From Lusitaniella coriacea LEGE 07157 (GTDB taxonomy: Bacteria; Cyanobacteriota; Cyanobacteriia; Cyanobacteriales; Spirulinaceae), in contig NZ_JADEWZ010000005.1 in the NCBI RefSeq assembly GCF_015207425.1, positions 62,001 to 126,000 of the forward strand: a DNA stretch of 64,000 nt, written 5' to 3'. This document shows positions 1 to 7,148 of this stretch, piece by piece (the first letter of the stretch is position 1; each line of letters starts with the position of its first letter). Made by a program: the position numbers and the translations under genes. The notes under the pieces are model-generated. The model was not told the DNA's origin, did no database searches, and worked only from the letters and a program-made list of their open reading frames with translations.

Positions 1-1
1 T

Positions 2-1381
2 GGAACGCCTTTCACTGCGGAGGACGTGGCGTTTACCTACGACTTCATCTCAACGCCGGAGGTTGGCGCAACCACGGCAGGAATTTACGAACTCATCGAA
101 ACTGTCGAGGCGATTGACCCGACTACGGTGAAAATTACGTTCAAAAAACCGAATCCCGCTTGGTTTGCCGTTTTTGTGGGAACGGAGGGGATGATTTTAC
201 CCAAGCACAAGTTTGCGGCGTATCGGGGAGCAAAGGCGAGAGAAGCACCCGCAAATTTAATGGCGGTGGGAACGGGACCCTATCGCGTGGTGACTTTTAA
301 ACCGGGGGATGTGGTGGTGTATGAGGCGAATCCCGAATTTCGAGAGGCGGAAAAGGTGGGGTTTAAGCGGGTGGAACTCAAAGGCGGCGGCGATGCAACC
401 TCTGCGGCGCGTGCGGTGATGCAAACGGGAGATGCGGATTTTGCTTATAATTTGCAGTTGGAAGCGCCGGTGTTAAAGGAGTTGTCTGAGGCGGGGAAGG
501 GTCGCGTTGCTTCGATTTCCAATTCCCAAGTAGAGCGGGTTTTAATCAATTTTACCGATCCGAATCGCGAGACGGCAGAGGGGGAGCGATCCAGCTTACA
601 ATTTCCCCATCCTTTCTTTTCGGAGGTGGAGGTACGTCAGGCATTCAATCTCGCGATCGCGCGGGACGAAATTGCCCAACAATTATACGGCTCTATGGGA
701 AACCCCACGGCTAATTTTTTGGTCGCGCCGCAACAGTTTGTCTCCCCCAACACCCGCTACGAATTTAACCCGGAAAAAGCCGCCACCTTACTCGACGATG
801 CCGGATGGAAGGACACAGACGGGAACGGCATTCGCGATAAAAATGGGGTCGAGATGCGCATTATTTTCCAAACCTCCGTCAATCCCCTACGTCAAAAAAC
901 CCAGGAAATTATCAAACAAGCACTCACAAAAATTGGCGTTGCAGTCGAACTTAAAAGTATCGATCCCAGCGTTTTCTTTTCTAGCGATCCTGCGAGTCGC
1001 GACACAACAGAACGCTTTGAAGCAGACTTGCAAATGTTCACCACCGGGAATACCAATCCCGATCCAGTTTCGTATTTGCAAACCTATATTTGTAATAGCA
1101 TCCCTCAAAAGAAAAATAATTGGTCGGGGGATAATGTGTCTCGCTACTGCAATCCGGAATACGATGCACTTTGGCAGCAATCCACAGAAGAATTAGATCC
1201 GCAAAAACGTCAAGCTTTGTTTATTCAAATGAACGATCTGCTCGTAAACCAAGCTGTTGTTCTACCCATTGTCGATCGCCAAGAAACCGTAGGGGTCAGT
1301 AATTCCCTCGATGGGTTTGAGTTAACGCCGTGGGATTTAAATACTTGGAAAATTGCTCAGTGGAAGCGAAAGGAGGGGTAA
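2..1381 (+). CDS. ABC transporter solute-binding protein, family 5 (peptide/nickel type), 5'-truncated by window edge
   Basis: This is the C-terminal part of an extracytoplasmic solute-binding protein that delivers oligopeptides or similar ligands to an ABC importer. The frame is open from base 2 and carries the family motif TPFTAEDVAFTYDF in its first codons. In SBP_bac_5 proteins that motif lies roughly 90-100 residues from the N-terminus, so the signal peptide and first lobe are outside the window. The GTG at base 26 is internal and not a start. The rest (about 459 residues) is colinear with the family, including a late ligand-lobe segment with VRQAFNLAIARDEIAQQLYG and the closing VLPIVDRQ region. 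The transported substrate cannot be told from sequence. No permease or ATPase gene follows, so the transporter may be split or encoded upstream. Confidence 0.9.
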   Translation, partial: GTPFTAEDVAFTYDFISTPEVGATTAGIYELIETVEAIDPTTVKITFKKPNPAWFAVFVGTEGMILPKHKFAAYRGAKAREAPANLMAVGTGPYRVVTFKPGDVVVYEANPEFREAEKVGFKRVELKGGGDATSAARAVMQTGDADFAYNLQLEAPVLKELSEAGKGRVASISNSQVERVLINFTDPNRETAEGERSSLQFPHPFFSEVEVRQAFNLAIARDEIAQQLYGSMGNPTANFLVAPQQFVSPNTRYEFNPEKAATLLDDAGWKDTDGNGIRDKNGVEMRIIFQTSVNPLRQKTQEIIKQALTKIGVAVELKSIDPSVFFSSDPASRDTTERFEADLQMFTTGNTNPDPVSYLQTYICNSIPQKKNNWSGDNVSRYCNPEYDALWQQSTEELDPQKRQALFIQMNDLLVNQAVVLPIVDRQETVGVSNSLDGFELTPWDLNTWKIAQWKRKEG

Positions 1382-1389
1382 AAGAAATT

Positions 1390-1944
1390 ATGCGAAAAGT
1401 TGAGGTCGTTCCCCATAATCCCCAGTGGCGAGAGGTTTTTAAAGTTGAATCTCAGCAGATTTCCCATGCTTTGGGGGAAAATTGCGCGATCGTTCACCAT
1501 ATTGGCAGTACGGCGATTCCCGGTATCTATGCAAAGCCAATTGTCGATTTTCTTGTCGAGGTAAAAGATATTACCAAAGTGAATAAGCAAACTCCTGAAA
1601 TGGAATCTCTCGGTTACGAAGCAATGGGAGAGTACGGCATTCCAGGTCGCCGCTATTTCCGTAAGGATAATGCTTTGGGAGTCCGAACCCATCACGTTCA
1701 TATCTTTGAAGTGGGTTCTGTGGAGATAGAACGCCATTTAGTATTTCGAGATTACGCGATCGCGCACCCAGAAGAAGCTCAACAATACAGCGAACTAAAG
1801 CGCGATTTAGCTCAAAAATATCCCCACGACATCGAAGGATATATGGACGGGAAAGATGGGTTTATCAAAGAAATGCAGCGCAAAGCAACTCAGTGGAAGG
1901 GTAGGCAATGCCCACCAAAACATCGCTCACCACACCAGCCCTAA
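1390..1944 (+). CDS. GrpB-family protein (UPF0157, nucleotidyltransferase fold)
   Basis: A GrpB/UPF0157 protein of about 184 residues. The family has a nucleotidyltransferase-like fold, and its biochemical role is not settled. The signature HIGSTAIPGIYAKPIVDF sits near residues 32-50, followed by RRYFRKD and the HHVHIFE segment typical of the family. I chose the ATG at 1390 because AGGAGG at 1371-1376 precedes it and family members begin with a similar (V)EVVPHNPQW segment. The gene starts 8 bases after the solute-binding protein stop, so the two are probably co-transcribed. The last ~10 codons are read through a degenerate copy of the GGTGGGC hairpin repeat seen at 6218 and 34010, which looks like a repeat-derived C-terminal extension. 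Confidence 0.85.
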   Translation: MRKVEVVPHNPQWREVFKVESQQISHALGENCAIVHHIGSTAIPGIYAKPIVDFLVEVKDITKVNKQTPEMESLGYEAMGEYGIPGRRYFRKDNALGVRTHHVHIFEVGSVEIERHLVFRDYAIAHPEEAQQYSELKRDLAQKYPHDIEGYMDGKDGFIKEMQRKATQWKGRQCPPKHRSPHQP

Positions 1945-2022
1945 ATCAGTGCGATTCCCCCCCAAACCCTAAATTCGTCGGCTAGGATGGGAATAGTTGA
2001 AATTACTGAATAGGTTAAACGG

Positions 2023-2457
2023 ATGGTGGAACCCTTATCTGCTTATGCCATTGCGACTCTTGCCTTTATTAGCGGAAATGCAGCAAGCACCGTTGTTGGG
2101 AAGTTGACCGAAACGGCGTTGGAGAAAGCGAACGAACTGCGAAAGAAAATTTGGGACAAGTTGAGGGGAAAGGAAGAAGCAGAAAAAGCATTGAAAGCAG
2201 TCGAAGAGGGTGCAGAAGCAGAATTGGAAACCGTGGCGGATTATTTAAAAATTGCCATGCGCGAAGATCCCAACTTTGCCGCAGAGATTCAAGCCTTAGC
2301 GAAAGAAATAGAAGGCAAAATTGACGATAATAGCCCAATTATGATGATTATCCGAGATAATGCTCAAGGAATTCTTACGAATGATACGAATTACGGCGGA
2401 ACTCACCATAAAGCAAACACAATCAACAATATTTACGGAACTCCCCCCAAAGATTAG
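2023..2457 (+). CDS. N-terminal domain of NLR-like NB-ARC/TPR protein, ended by in-frame TAG
   Basis: A 144-residue reading frame with a hydrophobic N-terminus (YAIATLAFISGNAAS), a charged helical middle and the tail TINNIYGTPPKD. This resembles the N-terminal segment that precedes the nucleotide-binding domain in many cyanobacterial STAND proteins; no catalytic motif is visible. The ATG at 2023 has a GTG directly after it. The TAG at 2455-2457 is the only stop in this frame between here and the downstream NB-ARC frame. The 26 codons after it (2458-2535) read as a Pro-rich linker leading into RKFVGRDDD, the normal entry of an NB-ARC domain. I infer that this and the next entry were one gene of about 1090 codons. 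It may be a recent nonsense allele, a readthrough site, or a true split. Confidence 0.7.
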   Translation: MVEPLSAYAIATLAFISGNAASTVVGKLTETALEKANELRKKIWDKLRGKEEAEKALKAVEEGAEAELETVADYLKIAMREDPNFAAEIQALAKEIEGKIDDNSPIMMIIRDNAQGILTNDTNYGGTHHKANTINNIYGTPPKD

Positions 2458-2535
2458 CTGAAGTCGCCGGGGGAACCGGTTAAACAAACTCCACCGGAAA
2501 ACATCTCTCGCTACCGCAGTCACGTCCGCAAGTTT

Positions 2536-5301
2536 GTGGGACGAGATGACGACTTGGACACATTACACAAAACCTTGCAGCAGAATAGCAGCGTCGCCAT
2601 TTCCACCGTGACGGGAATGGGGGGGATTGGCAAAACCGAATTGGCGTTGCAGTACGCCCAACGCTACTGGGAAGAATTTTACCCTGGCGGCGCGTTGTGG
2701 TTACGGGCGCGGGAAACGGACTTGGGGGTGCAGATTCTCACGTTTGCGCGGGTGCAGATGCAGCTTAACCCATCGGAGGAGTTGGAATTAGCCGAACAAA
2801 TTGACTACTGTTGGCGGAATTGGCGGGGTGAAGGGAATGTTTTGGTGATTCTGGATGATGTCACCGACTACCAAACCGTCAAACCCTATCTTCCCCCCAA
2901 CCTCCCTCGATTCAAAGTCATCGTAACCACGCGGGTACAAAATTTGGCGCAATCCTTCGCTGCGTTGGATTTGGATGTGCTGAAGGAACCCGCAGCGTTG
3001 GAATTGTTGGCATCGTTAATCGGGGAAACGCGCCTAAACCGTGAGGAAGAGGCGGCAAAAACCCTCTGTGAATGGTTGGGATATTTACCCTTGGGGTTGG
3101 AATTGGTGGGACAGTATCTCGCGCAACGGCAGGATTTGTCTTTGGTGAAAATGCAGCAACGCTTGGAGAAAAAGCGGCTGGAACACAAATCCTTAGAGGA
3201 ACCCACCAGCCAAACCACCGCACAGCAGGGAGTGAAAGCGGCGTTTGAGTTGAGTTGGCAAGACCTCGCAACCGAAGCGAGGGAACTGGCGTGTTTATTG
3301 AGTTTCTTTGCTCTTGCACCCATTCCTTGGGAGACGGTAGAAGCCTGTTTGCCAGAGGAAGATGAAGAGGAGTTGGAAGATATCCGCGATGGGGTTTTGG
3401 TTCAACTCAGTCTGTTGCAACGAGTGGAAGCAGGATGGTATCAACTGCACTCGCTGCTGCGGGAATTTTTGCGGGGTAAGTTGGAGGCATTGGAGGTTGC
3501 TGATGGGTTGAAGCGGAAGTACTGTCAGGTGATGATTCGGGTTTCCAAGCAAGTTCCTCAAAGTCCAACAATTCAGGATATCAAAGGTCTCACTCCCGTC
3601 GTTCCTCACTTAACCGAAACGGCGACAACCTGGGTTGATTGTGTGGAAGATGAGAACTTGATTTGGGCTTTTGTGGGTTTGAGTTGGTATTACGAAGGGC
3701 AGGGACTCTACAGCCTAGCAGAGCCTTGGTTTCAAGTGTGTTTGTCCGCCACGCGCGATCGTTTGGGAGAGGAACATCCCCATGTGGCAACCTCCCTCAA
3801 CAACTTGGCATTACTCTACAAATCTCAAGGACGCTACGAAGCCGCAGAACCCTTGTACCTCGAAGCCTTGGAATTGAGGAAGAAACTCTTGGGAGAGGAA
3901 CATCCCGATGTGGCAACCTCCCTCAACAACTTGGCATTACTCTACAAATCTCAAGGACGCTACGAAGCCGCAGAACCCTTGTACCTCGAAGCCTTGGAAT
4001 TGAGGAAGAAACTCTTGGGAGAGGAACATCCCCATGTGGCTTCCTCCCTCAACAACTTGGCAGAACTCTACTATTCTCAAGGACGCTACGAAGCCGCAGA
4101 ACCCTTGTACCTCGAAGCCTTGGAATTGTACAAGAAACTCTTGGGAGAAGAACATCCCCATGTGGCTTCCTCCCTCAACAACTTGGCATTACTCTACTCT
4201 TCTCAAGGACGATACGAAGCCGCAGAACCCTTGTACCTCGAAGCTTTGGAATTGAGCAAGAAACTCTTGGGAGAAGAACATCCCTCTGTTGCCACCTCCC
4301 TCAACAACTTGGCATTACTCTACGATTCTCAAGGACGCTACGAAGCCGCAGAACCCTTGTACCTCGAAGCCTTGGAATTGAGGAAGAAACTCTTGGGAGA
4401 AGAACATCCCCATGTGGCTTCCTCCCTCAACAACTTGGCATTACTCTACTATTCTCAAGGACGCTACGAAGCCGCAGAACCCTTGTACCTCGAAGCCTTG
4501 GAATTGTACAAGAAACTCTTGGGAGAGGAACATCCCCATGTGGCAACCTCCCTCAACAACTTGGCAGAACTCTACCGTTCTCAAGGACGATACGAAGCCG
4601 CAGAACCCTTGTACCTCGAAGCTTTGGAATTGAGCAAGAAACTCTTGGGAGAAGAACATCCCCATGTGGCTTCCTCCCTCAACAACTTGGCATTACTCTA
4701 CTATTCTCAAGGACGATACGAAGCCGCAGAACCCTTGTACCTCGAAGCTTTGGAATTGTACAAGAAACTCTTGGGAGAAGAACATCCCTCTGTGGCAACC
4801 TCCCTCAACAACTTGGCAGAACTCTACCGTTCTCAAGGACGATACGAAGCCGCAGAACCCTTGTACCTCGAAGCCTTGGAATTGAGGAAGAAACTCTTGG
4901 GAGAGGAACATCCCGATGTGGCTTCCTCCCTCAACAACTTGGCATTACTCTACGAATCTCAAGGACGCTACGAAGCCGCAGAACCCTTGTACCTCGAAGC
5001 CTTGGAATTGAGGAAGAAACTCTTGGGAGAGGAACATCCCGATGTTGCCACCTCCCTCAACAACTTGGCATTACTCTACTCTTCTCAAGGACGCTACGAA
5101 GCCGCAGAACCCTTGTACCTCGAAGCCTTGGAATTGTACAAGAAACTCTTGGGAGAGGAACATCCCCACACGCAAACCGTTCGGGGCAATTTCTATAAGT
5201 TTGTAGTCCAAGTCGTCCGCGAGGGACAGCGTTCCCGGTTAAGTAACCATCCCTTGACTGCGTTGATGCTGGAACTGGAACAGATTGATGAGAAAGAATG
5301 A
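2536..5301 (+). CDS. NB-ARC STAND ATPase with C-terminal TPR array (NLR-like)
   Basis: A STAND-class NTPase of 921 residues when counted from GTG 2536. It has Walker A GMGGIGKT (27-34), a kinase-2 motif VLVILDDV (about 103-110), a KVIVTTR sensor strand, a GLPL-like YLPLGLELVG (about 183-192), a winged-helix region, and then 11 near-identical 42-residue TPRs (about 410-871). Such proteins act as ligand-triggered oligomerising switches; several bacterial relatives are antiphage sensors. The start is doubtful. GTG 2536 falls inside the conserved F-V-G-R entry motif and has no Shine-Dalgarno sequence, and the same frame is open upstream to the TAG at 2455. It ends one base before a GACGGGG repeat. 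What it senses, and which effector it drives, are not visible. Confidence 0.85.
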   Translation: MGRDDDLDTLHKTLQQNSSVAISTVTGMGGIGKTELALQYAQRYWEEFYPGGALWLRARETDLGVQILTFARVQMQLNPSEELELAEQIDYCWRNWRGEGNVLVILDDVTDYQTVKPYLPPNLPRFKVIVTTRVQNLAQSFAALDLDVLKEPAALELLASLIGETRLNREEEAAKTLCEWLGYLPLGLELVGQYLAQRQDLSLVKMQQRLEKKRLEHKSLEEPTSQTTAQQGVKAAFELSWQDLATEARELACLLSFFALAPIPWETVEACLPEEDEEELEDIRDGVLVQLSLLQRVEAGWYQLHSLLREFLRGKLEALEVADGLKRKYCQVMIRVSKQVPQSPTIQDIKGLTPVVPHLTETATTWVDCVEDENLIWAFVGLSWYYEGQGLYSLAEPWFQVCLSATRDRLGEEHPHVATSLNNLALLYKSQGRYEAAEPLYLEALELRKKLLGEEHPDVATSLNNLALLYKSQGRYEAAEPLYLEALELRKKLLGEEHPHVASSLNNLAELYYSQGRYEAAEPLYLEALELYKKLLGEEHPHVASSLNNLALLYSSQGRYEAAEPLYLEALELSKKLLGEEHPSVATSLNNLALLYDSQGRYEAAEPLYLEALELRKKLLGEEHPHVASSLNNLALLYYSQGRYEAAEPLYLEALELYKKLLGEEHPHVATSLNNLAELYRSQGRYEAAEPLYLEALELSKKLLGEEHPHVASSLNNLALLYYSQGRYEAAEPLYLEALELYKKLLGEEHPSVATSLNNLAELYRSQGRYEAAEPLYLEALELRKKLLGEEHPDVASSLNNLALLYESQGRYEAAEPLYLEALELRKKLLGEEHPDVATSLNNLALLYSSQGRYEAAEPLYLEALELYKKLLGEEHPHTQTVRGNFYKFVVQVVREGQRSRLSNHPLTALMLELEQIDEKE
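3763..5148 (+). repeat. 11 tandem 126-bp TPR-coding repeats
   Basis: Eleven units of exactly 126 bp (42 codons) run head to tail, each starting LGEEHP and including SQGRYEAAEPLYLEALEL; a partial twelfth unit begins at 5149. At the protein level units differ at only five positions: 7 (H/D/S), 10 (T/S), 17 (L/E), 20 (K/Y/S/D/R/E) and 39 (R/Y/S). Nucleotide identity is so high that both strands and other frames stay open for hundreds of codons. The array is coding and is not a CRISPR. Confidence 0.97.
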
Positions 5302-5331
5302 CGGGGAGACGGGGTGACGGGGTGACGGGGT
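5300..5331 (+). repeat. GACGGGG(A/T) short tandem repeat
   Basis: Four 8-bp units of GACGGGG(A/T) begin on the stop codon of the NB-ARC gene. They belong to a G-rich GACACGG/GACGCGG/GACGGGG simple-sequence family that recurs at about 10383, 13819-13996, 15548, 19431-19497, 26615-26681, 39260, 55895 and 61682. Confidence 0.85.
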
Positions 5332-5430
5332 GATGTTTTTGCGACACGGAAACACAGTGATGCGGAGAATGGGAAATGATGAGATAGCGTACAATGATAG
5401 TTGAATTGTACTATCTTTCGTCTTCGGACA

Positions 5431-5844
5431 ATGCCAGCAAAAGATACTTATCATGATGCAGTAAAAAATGCTTTGATTAAGGATGGTTGGACGATCACAG
5501 CCGATCCCTATTATATAATTTACAAAAAACTAAGACTTGTTGCCGATCTCGGTGCCGAACGTACATTGTCAGCGCAAAGGGGCAGTGAGAAAATCGTTAT
5601 AGAAGTTAAAAGTTTTATCAATCCATCCTTTATTTACGATCTAGAAAGGGCTGTCGGTCAGTATATTATCTATCGCAATTTCCTTGAAAAGACTGCTCCA
5701 GAATGCCAGATTTATCTGGCTCTCACTCAATTGGTATATAAAGCTAATTTTGACGAAACCATACAAATTGTTGTTGATGAGAATCAGCTTAAATTAATTA
5801 TTGTCGATGCAGATAAGGAGATTATAAGTCAATGGATAAGGTAG
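5431..5844 (+). CDS. xisH: XisH-family protein (fdxN-element excision controlling factor homologue)
   Basis: A 137-residue XisH homologue. In Anabaena, XisH and XisI are needed with the recombinase XisF for excision of the fdxN element during heterocyst development. The family is far more widespread than that element and has a PD-(D/E)XK-like fold. Here VADLGAER and VIEVKSF supply the D...ExK pattern at about residues 33-66. The ATG at 5431 gives the typical start MPAKDTYHDAVKNAL; the in-frame TTG at 5401 would add ten untypical residues. The gene overlaps xisI by 13 bp, which suggests translational coupling. No xisF-like recombinase or nif gene is nearby, so excision of the fdxN element is unlikely to be its job here. 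Confidence 0.9.
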   Translation: MPAKDTYHDAVKNALIKDGWTITADPYYIIYKKLRLVADLGAERTLSAQRGSEKIVIEVKSFINPSFIYDLERAVGQYIIYRNFLEKTAPECQIYLALTQLVYKANFDETIQIVVDENQLKLIIVDADKEIISQWIR

Positions 5845-6173
5845 AGCATTATCGTTCCCTAATCGAGAAAATTTTAACAGAGTATCATCAGCAATTTTCT
5901 CAAGCAGCAAGTCCTGAAGTGGAAATGCTGTTAGCGTTTGATGAAGCAAGAGATCAATATTTGTGGTTTCAAGTGGGTTGGACATCGGAGGAAAGAATAA
6001 AGGGGATTTCCGTTCATATTCGTATTAAAAATGAAAAGATTTATATTGAGGAGGATTGGACGGAGGAAGGAATTGCCAATGAATTGCTAAGAGAAGGCGT
6101 TCCGAAAGAGGATATTGTTTTGGCTTTTCACGATCCTGAAAGTCGCAAATTAACTGACTTTGCAGTTGCTTGA
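5832..6173 (+). CDS. xisI: XisI-family protein
   Basis: A 113-residue XisI homologue, the constant partner of XisH. It shows the typical features: MDKVEHYRSLIEKIL at the start, DEARDQYLWFQVGW in the middle and a C-terminal KEDIVLAFHDPESRK. It starts inside the end of xisH (ATG 5832, xisH stop 5842-5844). The constant pairing and overlap are like those of a toxin-antitoxin or enzyme-regulator unit, but that is inference. It is followed by a GGTGGGC hairpin and then the PIN toxin-antitoxin pair. Confidence 0.92.
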   Translation: MDKVEHYRSLIEKILTEYHQQFSQAASPEVEMLLAFDEARDQYLWFQVGWTSEERIKGISVHIRIKNEKIYIEEDWTEEGIANELLREGVPKEDIVLAFHDPESRKLTDFAVA

Positions 6174-6217
6174 ATTGGGGAGCATTATGATTACACAAAA
6201 ATGGCAATCAACTTAAT

Positions 6218-6241
6218 GCTGGTGGGCGCTGCCCACCCTAC
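6218..6241 (+). repeat. GGTGGGC/GCCCACC hairpin repeat, copy 1
   Basis: A perfect 7-bp inverted repeat, GGTGGGC-GCT-GCCCACC (6221-6237), inside the longer dispersed sequence ACTTAA(T/C)GCTGGTGGGC...CCCTAC. It lies 44 bp after the xisI stop. The same sequence recurs at 34010-34040 just after another stop codon. It could act as a transcript-end hairpin, but no T-run follows. Confidence 0.8.
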
Positions 6242-6350
6242 AAAATCACTCCAGATTGTCAGATTTATTTAGCGCGATCGCGCACCCCAACGCTAAAAAG
6301 CTAGAATAAAGACAGTTTCGATTGTTACGCCTTGTAGGTTAAACCCAATC

Positions 6351-6584
6351 ATGACGGTTCAAGAACTCGAACAAAAACTCCTCCGTCTCTCGCCCAGCGA
6401 CAAGCTACGCATCATTCAGCTACTTGCTCAAAGTCTTAATTCTCTATGGCGTAGCACGCCTCAAGAACCTTCTAGCAAGCTTTCTGAGTTTTTTCACCAA
6501 TCTCCCCTAGGTGAAGTTGCTGCGACGGTCGAACTTGACCTCAGCCGCGATCGAACTCTCCCCGTCGATCGTTTTACCCTGTGA
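6351..6584 (+). CDS. Antitoxin-like protein of PIN toxin pair
   Basis: A 77-residue protein. Its N-terminal half, MTVQELEQKLLRLSPSDKLR, is a helical segment found in many cyanobacterial antitoxin-like proteins that precede PIN toxins. The C-terminal half is variable and probably binds toxin. The stop codon overlaps the GTG start of the toxin gene (GTGA, 6581-6584), a classic coupled arrangement. By analogy it should neutralise the toxin and repress its own promoter. The assignment rests mainly on position and size. Confidence 0.75.
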   Translation: MTVQELEQKLLRLSPSDKLRIIQLLAQSLNSLWRSTPQEPSSKLSEFFHQSPLGEVAATVELDLSRDRTLPVDRFTL

Positions 6585-7003
6585 CTTATCTTCTTGATAC
6601 CTGCCTGATTTCCGAACTGGTTGCCAAGCAGCCCAATCAGCGAGTTGTAGACTGGCTAGATGCTCAATCCCCCGAAGCACTCTGCCTCAGCGTCATTACA
6701 ATCGGTGAAATTGCCAAGGGTATTAGCAAACTTGTCGCATCTCAACGCAAAGATTCCCTGACAATCTGGCTCAACGAAACCCTACCTGCTCGTTTTGCAG
6801 GACGAATTATCGGTATTGATTTCGCAACGATGGTGTTGTGGGGTGAGTTAGTGGGACAACTTGAACGACAAGGAAGAGTTCTACCGATCATAGATTCTCT
6901 CATTGCCGCGATCGCGCTTCAAAATTCCCTGCAACTCGTCACCCGTAACGAAAGCGATTTTGCAGGAACGGGCGTTATCATTATCAATCCTTGGTTGGGT
7001 TAG
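6581..7003 (+). CDS. PIN-domain ribonuclease toxin (VapC/FitB-like)
   Basis: A 140-residue PIN-domain protein, predicted to be a Mg2+-dependent RNase toxin of a type II toxin-antitoxin system. The acidic residues are all present: D6 in YLLDTCLISEL, the glutamate of IGEIAKGI (about 43), the aspartate of IIDSLIAAIA (about 104) and the aspartate of TRNESDF (about 121). The ISEL after the first aspartate is FitB/VapC-like. GTG 6581 overlaps the antitoxin stop by four bases. The RNA target is unknown. Confidence 0.9.
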   Translation: MTYLLDTCLISELVAKQPNQRVVDWLDAQSPEALCLSVITIGEIAKGISKLVASQRKDSLTIWLNETLPARFAGRIIGIDFATMVLWGELVGQLERQGRVLPIIDSLIAAIALQNSLQLVTRNESDFAGTGVIIINPWLG

Positions 7004-7148
7004 AATACCGCGATCGCGCTTTTAAGACGGCGCACAGCGTTTAAGATCGGAGGTGGGCGCGATTGTGAAAACCATATACTTGTAAGCTGGGAGACGTGCA
7101 GAAAAATAAGCGCATCCCTTACCCTCTCTCTGTACGAACCAAAAAACC

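Noticed and set aside
3763-5148. Regular repeats that could be mistaken for a CRISPR array
   Set aside because: Units are 126 bp, contiguous and protein-coding TPRs, with no unique spacers and no cas genes.
3663-5198. A 511-codon open frame on the + strand overlapping the TPR array, and several 70-codon frames on both strands
   Set aside because: They arise because the 126-bp repeat has no stop in other frames; the peptides are repeat shadows of the NB-ARC/TPR gene.
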